Positions 1 to 8,401 of a stretch of 51,939 nucleotides of DNA are shown in pieces (positions within the stretch are counted from its first letter, which is position 1; each line of letters opens with the position of its first letter). The notes under the pieces are model-generated. The model searched no databases. It saw only the letters and a program-made list of their open reading frames with translations, and was not told the DNA's origin. Position numbers and translations under genes: made by a program. The DNA is from Enterococcus xiangfangensis. Lineage in GTDB: Bacteria; Bacillota; Bacilli; Lactobacillales; Enterococcaceae. The stretch is taken from NCBI RefSeq assembly GCF_005405365.1, contig NZ_BJDX01000013.1, forward strand, positions 1-51,939, written 5' to 3'.

Positions 1-77
1 TATTATTGGGAATCCCAGCTTAAATCATAGATACCGTAAGGGATTTTATTCTTTATTTAAAACTTTGCAACAGAACC
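1..77 (+). mobile_element. IS1216 right end (partial, cut by window start)
   Basis: These bases match the last 77 bases of the complete IS1216 copy at 39673-40481. They hold the last codons of the transposase (stop at 21-23) and the right inverted repeat ending TTTGCAACAGAACC at 77. The rest of this element is outside the window. The copy at the far end of the window (51312 on) has the matching left part and the same orientation, so the two may be one element in a circular molecule. Confidence 0.93.
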
Positions 78-177
78 AAATCGATTATGTTGTAGATACC
101 ATACGCAAAAAATTCGGATTTAAGTCAATCGTCCATGCAAATAGCATTATGGAAGGCGGACGTGCGATTGCTCGCAG
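78..177 (+). pseudogene. C-terminal fragment of a Y-family DNA polymerase (UvrX/ImpB type)
   Basis: The reading frame running out of the IS1216 end encodes IDYVVDTIRKKFGF followed by a SIMEGGRAIARS-like stretch, the typical C-terminal tail of plasmid Y-family lesion-bypass polymerases. Catalytic palm, fingers and most of the little finger are absent. After about base 177 the similarity stops and unrelated DNA upstream of the next gene begins. It is probably the tail of a polymerase gene like the one broken by IS1216 at 39673, but roughly a hundred residues between the two pieces are missing, so a simple insertion does not explain it. Family call is by motif recognition. Confidence 0.7.
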
Positions 178-300
178 CACTATCTATAGTACACTTATTA
201 GAGACCAAGATATTCAATATATCCATATTCCTTTATATAATAGACAGTCTTGTTATTACCGTCTATCATATGAGAGAATTGATTAAAAGGAGGCTTTCTA

Positions 301-848
301 TGAGAGTACAAGAAGTTATATTACCTAATGAAGGGAGAAGATATCTAGTCCTTGATGATCAAGGGAAACCAGTACTACCAGTTTTAAAGTATATGAAATA
401 TCTTGATAACATACAAAAAAGTCCAAATACACAGCGTACCTACTGCTTTGCATTGAGAGACTATTTTGTTTTTTTGTCTTTGACGGAAACAAATTATGAG
501 AATGCCAACATCAAGACAATAGCAAACTTTCTTTCCTGGTTAGTGAACCCCACTTTAATTGAAAAAGTTCAACACCTCATACCACCCACCTTAAGAAGTG
601 AAAAAACGATCAACTTAAAAGTTACAGCAGTACTTTCCTTCTACAAATTTCTTTACCAATTCGAGTATATTGAACAAGATGTGGCTACTAGAGCCTATGT
701 AGATGTAAAAGGTATCAAGCAATATAAAGGATTTTTACATCACATTACAAGAAGCAAAAGTGTGTCAGAAAGCATCTTAAAGCTAAAGGAACCCAAGAAA
801 CGAGTTGAGACAATTCCAGACACTACTTTACCAGTTTGGTCAATGTAA
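301..848 (+). pseudogene. Truncated tyrosine recombinase, Tn554 TnpA-like N-terminal part
   Basis: A strong ribosome site (AAAAGGAGG) sits 8 bases before the ATG at 301, so this start is preferred over upstream in-frame codons. The roughly 180 residues begin MRVQEVILPNEGRRYLVLDD and continue with a helical core-binding (SAM-like) domain, as in transposase A of Tn554-type elements. The C-terminal catalytic domain with the R-H-R-H-Y residues is missing. Similarity to a recombinase runs to about base 815, where the frame crosses into the antisense of a Y-family polymerase and ends at 848. It cannot be catalytically active. The clean join suggests a deletion or recombination event rather than gradual decay. 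Confidence 0.7.
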
Positions 849-1842
849 CCCATGCTGAAGCCAATCCATAAACTTATTACACTTGCCTTGGCTCCTACAC
901 GCCTTAATCTTGTAGCAACTTGGTCAGCCATCTCTTTTATGACTACTTCGATTTCTTCTCTACGAGTATAATCTTTATTTAGAACTTGGCTGTTACCAAT
1001 ACTTTTAGATTTCACCTTGTATTCTTGTCCTAGAAATGGTCGGTCTATGCCCCAGGAATGGGCATATAATTGGGTTCCTAGTATACCATATTTTGTTTTA
1101 AAACATGGTAATTTGCATGTGCTAAATCATAGATTGAATGGATACCCATCTTATTTAAACGAATAGCAGTACGTTTTCCAATACCCCAAAAATCAGTCAA
1201 CTCAGGTATTTTCCATAGCTTTGATTGTACATCTTCATATCTCCATTCTGCTTTCATGTGATAATTGTGTTTGCTCTCATTATCCAATGCTAATTTTGCT
1301 AATAAAGGGTTATCTCCAATTCCAACTGTTGTGTAAATTCCTGTTTGTTTATAGACATCTGTCTGGATAATTTTAACTAATTCGAAGGCAGATTTAACTT
1401 TAAATAGTTTTAGACTATCAGTTACATCTAAAAAACTTTCATCTACTGAGTATACATGGTGGTTTTTTTCATCAGCGTATTTCTTATATATGTTGTTAAT
1501 TTCCATATTTTTCCGCATATAATAAGCCATCCTTGGCGGTGCAATAATAAGGTCTTTTGGGTAGGGGAATGGTAAATCTCTAGCTCTGCTAACATTACTG
1601 ATACAATAAGCTTTTTTAGCCATTGGGCTACTTGCTAAAATTAGTCCTGACCCTCTTTCTGAAGGGTCATCAGACGGATAACTCATCACTACAAGCTTGG
1701 TTTTAAGTGGATTTAAACCTCTTTCTACACATTCAACACTGGCATAAAAACTCTTACAGTCTATACATAATATGTCTCTTGACGGCTCCTTCCTGTAATC
1801 AAAAATTGGATTCATTTTAAAAAAATCATCCATTTCAATCAC
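815..1842 (-). pseudogene. Y-family DNA polymerase, frameshifted and 3'-truncated
   Basis: On the minus strand from 1842 the product starts with the Y-family palm: RKEPSRDILCIDCKSFYASV (metal-binding Asp and steric-gate region) and later SVDESFLDVTDS (catalytic Asp-Glu). It is closely related to the gene at 38848. Around 1085 one base is missing relative to that copy (KQNFGV frame lost, stop at 1078), and the correct frame resumes as GTQLYAHSWG, then KSKSIGNSQVLNKDY, down to about 820. There it is joined to the recombinase fragment on the other strand. So it is broken twice: by a frameshift and by loss of the C-terminus. The intact family does lesion bypass or SOS mutagenesis on plasmids. A LexA-like box lies upstream. 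Confidence 0.85.
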
Positions 1843-1868
1843 TCCATCTATATAATTTCATAATAATT

Positions 1869-1882
1869 AGAACATACGTTCG
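1869..1882 (-). promoter_or_regulatory. LexA/DinR (SOS) box upstream of the Y-polymerase pseudogene
   Basis: Minus-strand sequence CGAACGTATGTTCT matches the Gram-positive LexA consensus CGAAC-N4-GTTCG at 11 of 12 or better fixed positions, and lies 27 bases upstream of the polymerase start. The second polymerase gene has a matching box at 38789. The box survives although its gene is broken. Confidence 0.75.
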
Positions 1883-1916
1883 TTTTTTTAGTCAAGCGAA
1901 CATAATTATAAGACAG

Positions 1917-1947
1917 AAAAAAAGACCTCTTATTTTGAGGTCCAGTT
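1917..1947 (-). terminator. Rho-independent terminator of the 1955-2848 gene
   Basis: Read on the minus strand, GACCTC-7-GAGGTC is followed by a run of seven T, directly after the stop codon of the upstream hypothetical gene. Confidence 0.8.
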
Positions 1948-1954
1948 TTGATTT

Positions 1955-2848
1955 TCATTCAAAAGAAATCTCCCAATCAATTTTTTGAGAATAGGTTATT
2001 TCTAAGTAATACCAATCAGAAGCATCAATGTCCCTAGCATAAATTTTTGCATTATATACACCACCATTAATTAACTCACTACCAACATATTGTCCATCAG
2101 TTGTGGTTAATCTAAACCTTGCTATTCCTTCTGAATTACCTGAAATATTGATAGTTCGAGCATATCTTGGAACTTTAATCTCGTATTGAGTCATTCCATC
2201 AATTTCTGACAATTTATTTATCTCACTACTTTGTTCTTTTTGTTTTAGAGCGTCCTCTTTTGCTTGTTCTTCCGCTCTTTTTTGCTCTTCCGCTGCTTGT
2301 CTCACTTCTCTTTCCGCTTCATACTTTTGATTAAATTCAGAACTTAGTAGAGAATAATAAACATTATGGTCTTCAATACCTTGAAAAAAGTCATTGTCGG
2401 CAATTGTATTACCTCCTACGTCTTTAGTAACTTCCTCATCAGAGTCTACTATGTTCTCTGCTTCCTCTTTACTGAAGCAAAGAATACAAATTTTTCTTGT
2501 TTCATTGCCATTCAATGCCTTCTTAATCTTTATTTTTTTAGCCTTAAGTGCTTTTTTATCAACCTTTATCTCTTGAATACTTTCACTAGTTTCAAATGCC
2601 CACTTATCTTCATTATTCCATATATCTACTAAATAAAGAGTAGTAGGTTCTTTGAAATCTTTTAATCCAAATACTAATTCATGTTCCTGTCCTCGTGCTA
2701 ATTCAATTTCTTTTTCTTGATTATCAGGTATTGATATATACTCTGTCACAGGTGGTTCTTTAGTCATTGCATAGAAAACGAAGATTATTAAAACTGCAGT
2801 AACAACACCCATAAATGCTTTTTCCCTAGTGCTTAACTCCTTCATCAT
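1955..2848 (-). CDS. Hypothetical membrane-anchored protein
   Basis: 297 residues; not recognised. The N-terminus (STREKAFMGVVTAVLIIFVF) has one hydrophobic segment at about residues 9-27 with a positive flank, suggesting a membrane anchor with the remainder outside. Residues about 45-125 look like a beta-rich domain. Residues about 180-215 are rich in Glu, Lys, Ala and Gln (EEQKRAEEQAKEDALKQKEQ) and likely form a coiled coil. The last 80 residues again look beta-rich, resembling bacterial Ig or C2-like folds. A GAAGGGG ribosome site precedes paired ATG codons at 2848 and 2845. It has its own terminator and lies between broken genes, so its function cannot be inferred from context. Confidence 0.75.
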   Translation of the reverse strand: MMKELSTREKAFMGVVTAVLIIFVFYAMTKEPPVTEYISIPDNQEKEIELARGQEHELVFGLKDFKEPTTLYLVDIWNNEDKWAFETSESIQEIKVDKKALKAKKIKIKKALNGNETRKICILCFSKEEAENIVDSDEEVTKDVGGNTIADNDFFQGIEDHNVYYSLLSSEFNQKYEAEREVRQAAEEQKRAEEQAKEDALKQKEQSSEINKLSEIDGMTQYEIKVPRYARTINISGNSEGIARFRLTTTDGQYVGSELINGGVYNAKIYARDIDASDWYYLEITYSQKIDWEISFE

Positions 2849-2966
2849 TAAAACCCCTTCACTCTGTTATCTGACTAAATAAAAATAAATTGTCCATTCA
2901 AACGAATTTTATATTAACAAAACAGAATACTTAATTAAAGAACGTATTAGTTTTCCTTCCAATTTA

Positions 2967-3180
2967 TTACTTGAAGAAATCAATGTTCTCTACTGTATTT
3001 TTCTTTTGTTCCTCCGAAATCCCTATGTATCTCAATGTAATTTTTTCGGAGCTGTGATTCAATAATTCCATTACCAACCTAATATCTTTTTTGTTTTGGT
3101 AAACAGTATAACCAAATGTTTTTCTCATAGTATGTGTTCCTAAATGGTCTAAATTTAACAAATCTCCAACTTTCCTACAT
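2967..3180 (-). pseudogene. C-terminal catalytic fragment of a tyrosine recombinase
   Basis: About 70 residues containing GTHTMRKTFGY (H-x-x-R box), LLNHSS (second His) and LRYIGI (nucleophilic Tyr). It closely parallels the C-terminus of the intact recombinase at 3540-4139. No good start codon or ribosome site exists, and an in-frame stop lies just upstream near 3185 where a Fic fragment begins. It is therefore a relic of a second, related recombinase. Confidence 0.8.
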
Positions 3181-3194
3181 TTTATCGTGGCCCT

Positions 3195-3491
3195 TTACAC
3201 AACGATCCGATTAATCCGCTTACTTGTCTCTATTAGGGGCTCCTGTAAGTCGTTTAAAAGCATTTCAAAGCCTCTTTTTAAGTTAACGACGATCAGGACA
3301 TCATCTACAGCCACATTATTAGCTCGATTATACTTGATAATCTCTTCTGTTTGTAATAGCGTTGTATTTAACCCTTCAAATTTTCCCGCATTATAAACCA
3401 GTTCCACAATGTTTTTCTTCAATAAATACACAGACTCTTTGCGAGATAAGTGGTATTTATCAGGAAATTTCGGACGCTTTTCTTCGTTCAT
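3195..3491 (-). pseudogene. Fic-family protein, N-terminal fragment
   Basis: The product starts MNEEKRPKFPDKYHLSRKES after a GAGGTGA ribosome site. It carries VYNAGKFEGLNTTL, which resembles the inhibitory helix of class II Fic proteins (S/T-x-x-x-E-G/N), followed by DDVLIVVNLKRGFEMLL, matching the start of the Fic core. The HPFxxGNGR catalytic loop that transfers AMP is absent: the frame stops at 3195, where it abuts the recombinase fragment. A second, different Fic N-terminal fragment lies at 49143-49437. Family assignment is by motif and moderately secure. Confidence 0.65.
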
Positions 3492-3539
3492 CTTCTCACC
3501 TCTTGAATTTTTTCTTCTATTATATAGGGCATTATTCTG

Positions 3540-4139
3540 TCATAGATCCAAACTCTTTACTGCGGTATCTTTATCTTCCTGGGTGATCCCAATATAGCGT
3601 AAGGTCTCCCGTTGCGAAGAATGGTTGAGCAGCGACTGAATGATCTCTGTTTTGGTCCCTTGCTTGTACAAAAAATAGCCGAAGGTCTTGCGCATCGAAT
3701 GGGGACCAATTTCTTTTAAACCAACCGCTGTTCCTGCTTCATGAATGATCCGCCAAAGGCTTTGTCGGGTCAAAGGCGTATCTGCTCCTTTGCGACTTGG
3801 AAACAAATATTTGCTGAAGTCTTGTGCTTGCAGCTGCTCAGGAAATTCGGATTGAACATAATCGAGAATCGCCTTTCGTAATTTGTTCGAAATGAAAACC
3901 GAATTGTGTTTAGCTGTTTTTTGTTCCTTCATGGCCAGACGTTCTTTGACAATCACTCGGCCACGAGAAATTTCTAACACGTCACTTAATTTCAACTGTC
4001 TTAAATCGGAGATTCGATACGCTGTATTGATCCCGATCGAAAAAAGCACCAAATTTCGTTGCCCATATTTTCCGGAAGCCAAAATTGCCTTCATGGCATC
4101 GATCTTTTTTTTATCGCGAATCGGTTCCACGCTCTTCAT
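3540..4139 (-). CDS. Small tyrosine recombinase (plasmid integrase/resolvase type)
   Basis: 199 residues: a catalytic domain without an N-terminal arm-binding domain. The catalytic set is visible: Arg in NTAYRISDL (about residue 42), a Lys-bearing beta hairpin near 70, HSMRKTFGY (His and Arg, about 150), LLNHSS (His, about 172) and LRYIGI (Tyr, about 184). Such short recombinases are common on enterococcal plasmids, often next to fic and topoisomerase genes, and probably resolve plasmid multimers or invert segments. It appears intact. The Fic fragment lies 48 bases downstream on the same strand, suggesting a former operon. Target site unknown. Confidence 0.87.
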   Translation of the reverse strand: MKSVEPIRDKKKIDAMKAILASGKYGQRNLVLFSIGINTAYRISDLRQLKLSDVLEISRGRVIVKERLAMKEQKTAKHNSVFISNKLRKAILDYVQSEFPEQLQAQDFSKYLFPSRKGADTPLTRQSLWRIIHEAGTAVGLKEIGPHSMRKTFGYFLYKQGTKTEIIQSLLNHSSQRETLRYIGITQEDKDTAVKSLDL

Positions 4140-4607
4140 TTTTAGTCCCCTATCAAATGTTACTTAATATGATTATAACAGATAATAAGTCACATTTAAA
4201 CAAGCTATAGAAAAAAGGCCCTAAAAGAAAAGTGATTTCCTCTTAGAGCCTCTAAGGATAGAGCGATTTTAACGAATGTGACAGAATCCGATTGTGTCAC
4301 ATTGGACTTTTGATATTTTCGGTAAGATTTAATTATCTCAGAACATTAATATTGCCCCTTTAAAAAATTTTGTCAGTACTTTTAAGTTATTCTATTCTGA
4401 AAATTCAAAATTTTCAGTCTATATAATTAACTTATATTCAGTTTTACCAAATGATAAGCTTTAAAAAGTATTCAGAATTTAGTCATGTTATGGATCCAAT
4501 AAAGTAGATATGGAATATTTATTTTCTCTTGTCTAATTTATAAGAACTAAATGATTTCATCATTGTTTTGACACTCTCATCAAATCATTAGAATCGTGAT
4601 AATGGAT
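4140..4607. other. Non-coding stretch between the recombinase and the IS3-type element
   Basis: No convincing gene. It contains the recombinase promoter region (AT-rich, 4140-4200) and an imperfect hairpin at 4216-4252 (AGGCCCTAAAAGA pairing with TCTTAGAGCCT) that could end transcription from either side. The remainder is AT-rich with no pattern I can name. Confidence 0.5.
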
Positions 4608-4644
4608 TTGAGTCAATATCTTGGACATATTTTAGTAGAGACTG

Positions 4645-5466
4645 CTAAGACATTTTCTCTGTTTCTAAATCTTCAAACTCCTGTGGAGTTAAGTAATGAA
4701 TCGAACTATGGATTCGATTACGATTATAAAATCCTTCAATGTAGCTAAATAAAGATCGATTCGCTTCTTCGAAGTCTGAGTAAGTCGTCGTGTATACTTC
4801 TTCTTTTTTCAATGATGCATGGAAGGACTCAATTCCTGCATTATCATATGGTGTTCCTTTGCGACTATAGGAATGCCTTATTTTATTGTTTTCAAGCCAA
4901 TTTTCCACTTCGATTGCTGTATATTGACTACCTAAATCAGTGTGTAGAATCATTCCTTCTGGGATGTGGTACCGTTGCTTTGCTTGATTGAATGTTTGTA
5001 ACACACAATCGACAGTCATTCGTTTAGAAAATGTATAGCTAATAATCTTTTTCGTGTGTAAATCCATAATCGAAGATAAGTAACACCAACCATTTTTCTT
5101 AGTTGGAATGTAGGTGATATCAGCTACCCATTTTTCACAGATAGTTTTAGTAGAAAAGTCCTGATTTAAGATGTTCTCTTTTAAAACAACCGGCTGAACA
5201 GGCCGTTGAGGTCTGTATTTCTTAACCACAATTGACCTTAGATTTAATTGTTTCATCAGTTTTTGTACATGCTTAAGAGATACTGAAATTCCTTCTTTTA
5301 GCAACACTTGATGGATTTTTGTTGCACCATATCTCTGTTTATGATCAAAAAAGATCGTTGAAATCTTCTTTTTCAATTGGTTATTTCTGACTTCTGTAGC
5401 TGTTAACGATTTATTTTTATAAAAATAGTAGACGCTTCTAGGAATTTCTAATAACCGACACAACAA
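4645..5466 (-). CDS. IS3-family transposase OrfB (DDE catalytic part)
   Basis: 273 residues from the nominal start, but the frame is open further upstream (through SLVRFIEKWCKEYTV), as expected if it is made as an OrfAB fusion. It has an HTH_21-like segment (HKQRYGATKIHQVL) and an RNase H-fold integrase core with the catalytic triad WVADITYI (Asp), ILHTDLGSQY (Asp) and GIESFHASLK (Glu), plus the conserved YNRNRIHSSI helix after it. It catalyses copy-out-paste-in transposition of the element through a circular intermediate. All catalytic residues are present. Confidence 0.92.
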   Translation of the reverse strand: MLCRLLEIPRSVYYFYKNKSLTATEVRNNQLKKKISTIFFDHKQRYGATKIHQVLLKEGISVSLKHVQKLMKQLNLRSIVVKKYRPQRPVQPVVLKENILNQDFSTKTICEKWVADITYIPTKKNGWCYLSSIMDLHTKKIISYTFSKRMTVDCVLQTFNQAKQRYHIPEGMILHTDLGSQYTAIEVENWLENNKIRHSYSRKGTPYDNAGIESFHASLKKEEVYTTTYSDFEEANRSLFSYIEGFYNRNRIHSSIHYLTPQEFEDLETEKMS

Positions 5467-5516
5467 AGAAACAGTGTACTCCTTACACCATTTTTCAATG
5501 AATCGAACAAGTGACT

Positions 5517-5780
5517 TTAGGTCTTTCGAGAGAATATGGCTGCGGCTTTTTTTAATATTTCAAGTTCCTCTTTCAAACGAGCATTTTCTTTTCTCAAATC
5601 AGCCGCTTCTTTTCCGGTCAGTCCTGTGGACTGATTTGGTAAATATAAATTTTTCCATTTGTAAATCGTTGCTTCAGATAAGCCATATTCTTTCGCCAAT
5701 CCTCGAACAGAACGTCCAGTTTGATTCAGCTCAACAATCATCTGTTTGAAATTTTCTTCGTATCGGGTCATAAAATCCAT
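5517..5780 (-). CDS. IS3-family OrfA (DNA-binding HTH protein)
   Basis: 87 residues. Helix-turn-helix of the HTH_8/transposase_8 kind (SVRGLAKEYGLSEATIYKWK, about residues 24-43), then a leucine-zipper-like coiled coil (ADLRKENARLKEELEILKKA). Near the end the mRNA has the slippery heptamer A-AAA-AAG (about 5549-5556 on the minus strand). A -1 slip there leads without a stop into the orfB frame, giving the transposase. The stop of orfA lies shortly after, so OrfA alone is made when no slip occurs. Confidence 0.9.
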   Translation of the reverse strand: MDFMTRYEENFKQMIVELNQTGRSVRGLAKEYGLSEATIYKWKNLYLPNQSTGLTGKEAADLRKENARLKEELEILKKAAAIFSRKT

Positions 5781-6037
5781 CCTCTCGTAGATAAGTTTAA
5801 TTTATTTCTGTCTCTACGAAAAGTTGTCTAAGATTTGATACTAACACCATAAGACATTGTATTAAATCTAATCCTTTATCCATTTTTTATCAATCTTACT
5901 TCGCACCATCTCCAATACTTATTAGTTGCCAGGTTAACTGTTATCAGATCATCTTGCCCGTCTCATTCTCTTTCTCACATTATATTCTCTTCATTTATCG
6001 GTAGCTGCTAAGGAATTTACTGATAGTTCTTTCAATA

Positions 6038-7507
6038 TTAAAGTGGTAAATCTTTCTTTGTAAAGATAACATTTGACGCTGCATATAGAACGAAAGCAAT
6101 GGTTCCTAAAGCAACTAATCCCCAACCAAACTCGCCACTAGCTAATATCGCATCTGTATCAAATAGAGTTGTTATCGTTAGATACTCGAGTATAACTGGA
6201 GCATCGTCCATCAGTTGCTGAACCATAGTAAGTAGGAAGAAAGCAAATGGTATCCCCCCACCGATAGCTAAAGCTAATCCTGAGCGGTTAAATAGAGTTG
6301 ATGCGAAGAATGAAACAGAGCTTATGGCTAGGATTAAGATGAGTAGACCAAGACTTAACCAAAAATAAGTTTCTGTATCAAATTCCAGAGCAGCATCGAC
6401 AGATCTTGCAGATGATACCATGGCATGGTTTGCCATCGTAATGATTTGTTTTTTATTTAAATAAGTTGCTTTCATAGACGCCTCTAAAGCGGTAGGATCT
6501 TTAATTAAAGTCAAATTATCTTTCACTTGGGCACTATTCATATTTAAGGCCTTTGCAGAAGAGTCAATAACAGCCTGTAATAAGAGTTCGCGATTGGCTT
6601 TCGTAATCATGACAGTTGGCTGAGATTTTCCTTTATTTTCTTCATTCTTTTCAGCTTTAAGTGCAGTTATTTCATCTGCTAGAAATTGACGGTACTCATT
6701 AACAGAAATTCCTTGTACACTTGCACCAGCCTTCAATGCGTCATTACTTGCTAATATCATCGCCGGGTTTTTGATCAATTCCTCAGTTGTGATTTCAATA
6801 TCATCATCTTCCATGTCATCATCATCTTCATAGATATCCCGACGTTCATCGGTGATAATTTTTGCAGCCTCTTCATAGGAGTGATCCTTGATGACCTCTC
6901 CTAAGTATATTGAATAGGCGTCCAGATCCATATCGCGAGCTTCAGCAGCATCTCGCATAGCTTGTTCATTATCTTTAATTAAATATAAATGTTCAGATAG
7001 ATAACCTTCACTTTTATCTAATGTTTCTGATGCTTTTTCTATATCCTCTGTGATCGGATAGCCCGTCACGTTGTTGTACTTTAATTGAGAGGCACCTAAA
7101 CCGGCTAATGAAACAATGACATACATTAAAATAACCGATAAGATGAGGTAAAGCGATTTGGTAAAAATGACACTTGAACGTTTTATGGGTGTTGATAAAG
7201 TATAAGCCATAGATCCAGAGTCTACCTCGCTCACTACAAGAGTATTTGCTGTAAATACAACATAAACAATTCCAAGAATAAGACCAATCAGTTTATAGAA
7301 ATTTTCTAAGTTTCCTAAGAGACTGTCCATTGATGAGAGAAGACTGGAAAAAGCGGTTCCTTCCGCTGCAGCGGCAATCGATGCATATCCTGCCGCATCA
7401 TAACCTATGATGAAACCAGATAAAATGACTGAAGCGACGATTGTGATAATTGCCCATAGTTTCCAATTGGTTTTGATACTTTGCTTAAATATTGGTTTTG
7501 AAAACAT
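6038..7507 (-). CDS. ABC-2 type exporter permease
   Basis: 489 residues. An N-terminal membrane helix (about 18-36) is followed by two or three more between 60 and 145 (KLIGLILGIVYVVFTANTLV; SLYLILSVILMYVIVSLAG). A long, acidic extracytoplasmic loop runs from about 150 to 370 (it contains a run of Asp and Glu near 225-235), and at least three helices close the protein. The motif SEVDSGSMAYTLSTPIKRSS is typical of ABC-2 exporters. It is the last gene of a three-gene operon with two ATPases; its start is one base from the preceding stop. One permease served by two different ATPases suggests a heterodimeric ATPase pump for a drug or peptide. The general architecture recalls polyether (tetronasin/narasin) exporters, but I cannot confirm the substrate. 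Confidence 0.85.
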   Translation of the reverse strand: MFSKPIFKQSIKTNWKLWAIITIVASVILSGFIIGYDAAGYASIAAAAEGTAFSSLLSSMDSLLGNLENFYKLIGLILGIVYVVFTANTLVVSEVDSGSMAYTLSTPIKRSSVIFTKSLYLILSVILMYVIVSLAGLGASQLKYNNVTGYPITEDIEKASETLDKSEGYLSEHLYLIKDNEQAMRDAAEARDMDLDAYSIYLGEVIKDHSYEEAAKIITDERRDIYEDDDDMEDDDIEITTEELIKNPAMILASNDALKAGASVQGISVNEYRQFLADEITALKAEKNEENKGKSQPTVMITKANRELLLQAVIDSSAKALNMNSAQVKDNLTLIKDPTALEASMKATYLNKKQIITMANHAMVSSARSVDAALEFDTETYFWLSLGLLILILAISSVSFFASTLFNRSGLALAIGGGIPFAFFLLTMVQQLMDDAPVILEYLTITTLFDTDAILASGEFGWGLVALGTIAFVLYAASNVIFTKKDLPL

Positions 7508-8401
7508 TTATACTTCCTCCTTAAATATCTCAGTAATATAATCTTCAAATGAGAATTTAATTTCTTTAAAATAGACCAAGTCAAAATCTTTTAAATCTTG
7601 AATGAGATAATTAATATTTTTATCATGAATTTGAACGAAAACTTGTAAATCTTCCGCTTTTACCATAGTCAATTGGTAGCCTAAATTTAAGAAACGTTCG
7701 AAATCGGCGAGTGATTTAAATTCCATTCGATAACTTTTATTCTCGTTATAACGAATGTCTGCCATATCTGTGATATCAATAATTTTGCCCTCTCGGATGA
7801 TTGCGACTCGGTCACTGACTTCTTCCACTTCTTGGAAGATATTGCTAGACATAAGAATCGTTTTTCCTTGTTTCTTTTCTTGTTTTAAAAGATCAAGGAA
7901 GATGTCACGCATTAGAGGATCTAAACCTGTACTTGGTTCATCCATAATTAAGATATCTGCATTAGATGCAAATGCTGAAACAATAGCTGTTTTTTGTTTC
8001 ATCCCTTTACTCATGGAACGCACATTGGCCGTCACATCTAATTGAAGAAGATTACTTAACTCTTTAGCACGTTCCCAACTTCCGCGTCCAGATAAATAGA
8101 TTTGATCTTTTAAAAACTCTTCACCGGTTTTGTTTCCTGGAAAATTGATCTCACCAGGAATATAAGATACATAACGTTTGACTTCTGCACTACTTTTGGT
8201 GGCATCAAGTCCATTAATAGTGACGCTTCCTTCATCAGGTTTCAGGAAACCCATCAAGTGCCGGATAGTAGTCGTTTTCCCTGCACCATTGATACCTACG
8301 AAGCCATAGTTTTCTCCTTTTTCAATTTCTAAAGATACATCAAATATTCCGTGTCCATTTCCATAATCCTTAGTCAAATGTTTGATATCAATGTAAGCCA
8401 T
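7508..8401 (-). CDS. ABC transporter ATPase (second of pair)
   Basis: About 298 residues with start chosen at the ATG at 8401, 9 bases after a GGAGAGGAG site; the longer frame has no such signal. It shows Walker A (GINGAGKTTTIRHL), a Q-loop region, signature MSKGMKQK, Walker B (ILIMDEPSTGLDP) and a switch position where the usual H-loop His is replaced: LMSSNIFQEVEEV instead of SSHI. The first ATPase has the normal His, so this subunit may be the degenerate half of an asymmetric pair. A C-terminal extension of about 80 residues follows. The gene overlaps the first ATPase by 14 bases, indicating translational coupling. Confidence 0.87.
   Translation of the reverse strand: MAYIDIKHLTKDYGNGHGIFDVSLEIEKGENYGFVGINGAGKTTTIRHLMGFLKPDEGSVTINGLDATKSSAEVKRYVSYIPGEINFPGNKTGEEFLKDQIYLSGRGSWERAKELSNLLQLDVTANVRSMSKGMKQKTAIVSAFASNADILIMDEPSTGLDPLMRDIFLDLLKQEKKQGKTILMSSNIFQEVEEVSDRVAIIREGKIIDITDMADIRYNENKSYRMEFKSLADFERFLNLGYQLTMVKAEDLQVFVQIHDKNINYLIQDLKDFDLVYFKEIKFSFEDYITEIFKEEV

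Larger units (their letters stand above)
4608..5846 (-). mobile_element. IS3-family element, IS150 subgroup
   Basis: Two overlapping-type reading frames (orfA 5517-5780, orfB 4645-5466, both minus strand) lie between near-perfect inverted repeats: left 4621-4644 TTGGACATATTTTAGTAGAG and right (minus strand) 5808-5831 TTAGACAACTTTTCGTAGAG, 18 of 20 agreeing in that stretch or close to it. The similarity fades out just outside these, so the exact tips (about 4608 and 5846) are estimates. I could not identify a target duplication. The element looks complete and potentially active. Confidence 0.85.

Noticed and set aside
135..300. In-frame extension of the TnpA-like gene upstream of 301
   Set aside because: No ribosome site for earlier starts; AAAAGGAGG is well placed for 301 and the family N-terminus begins there.
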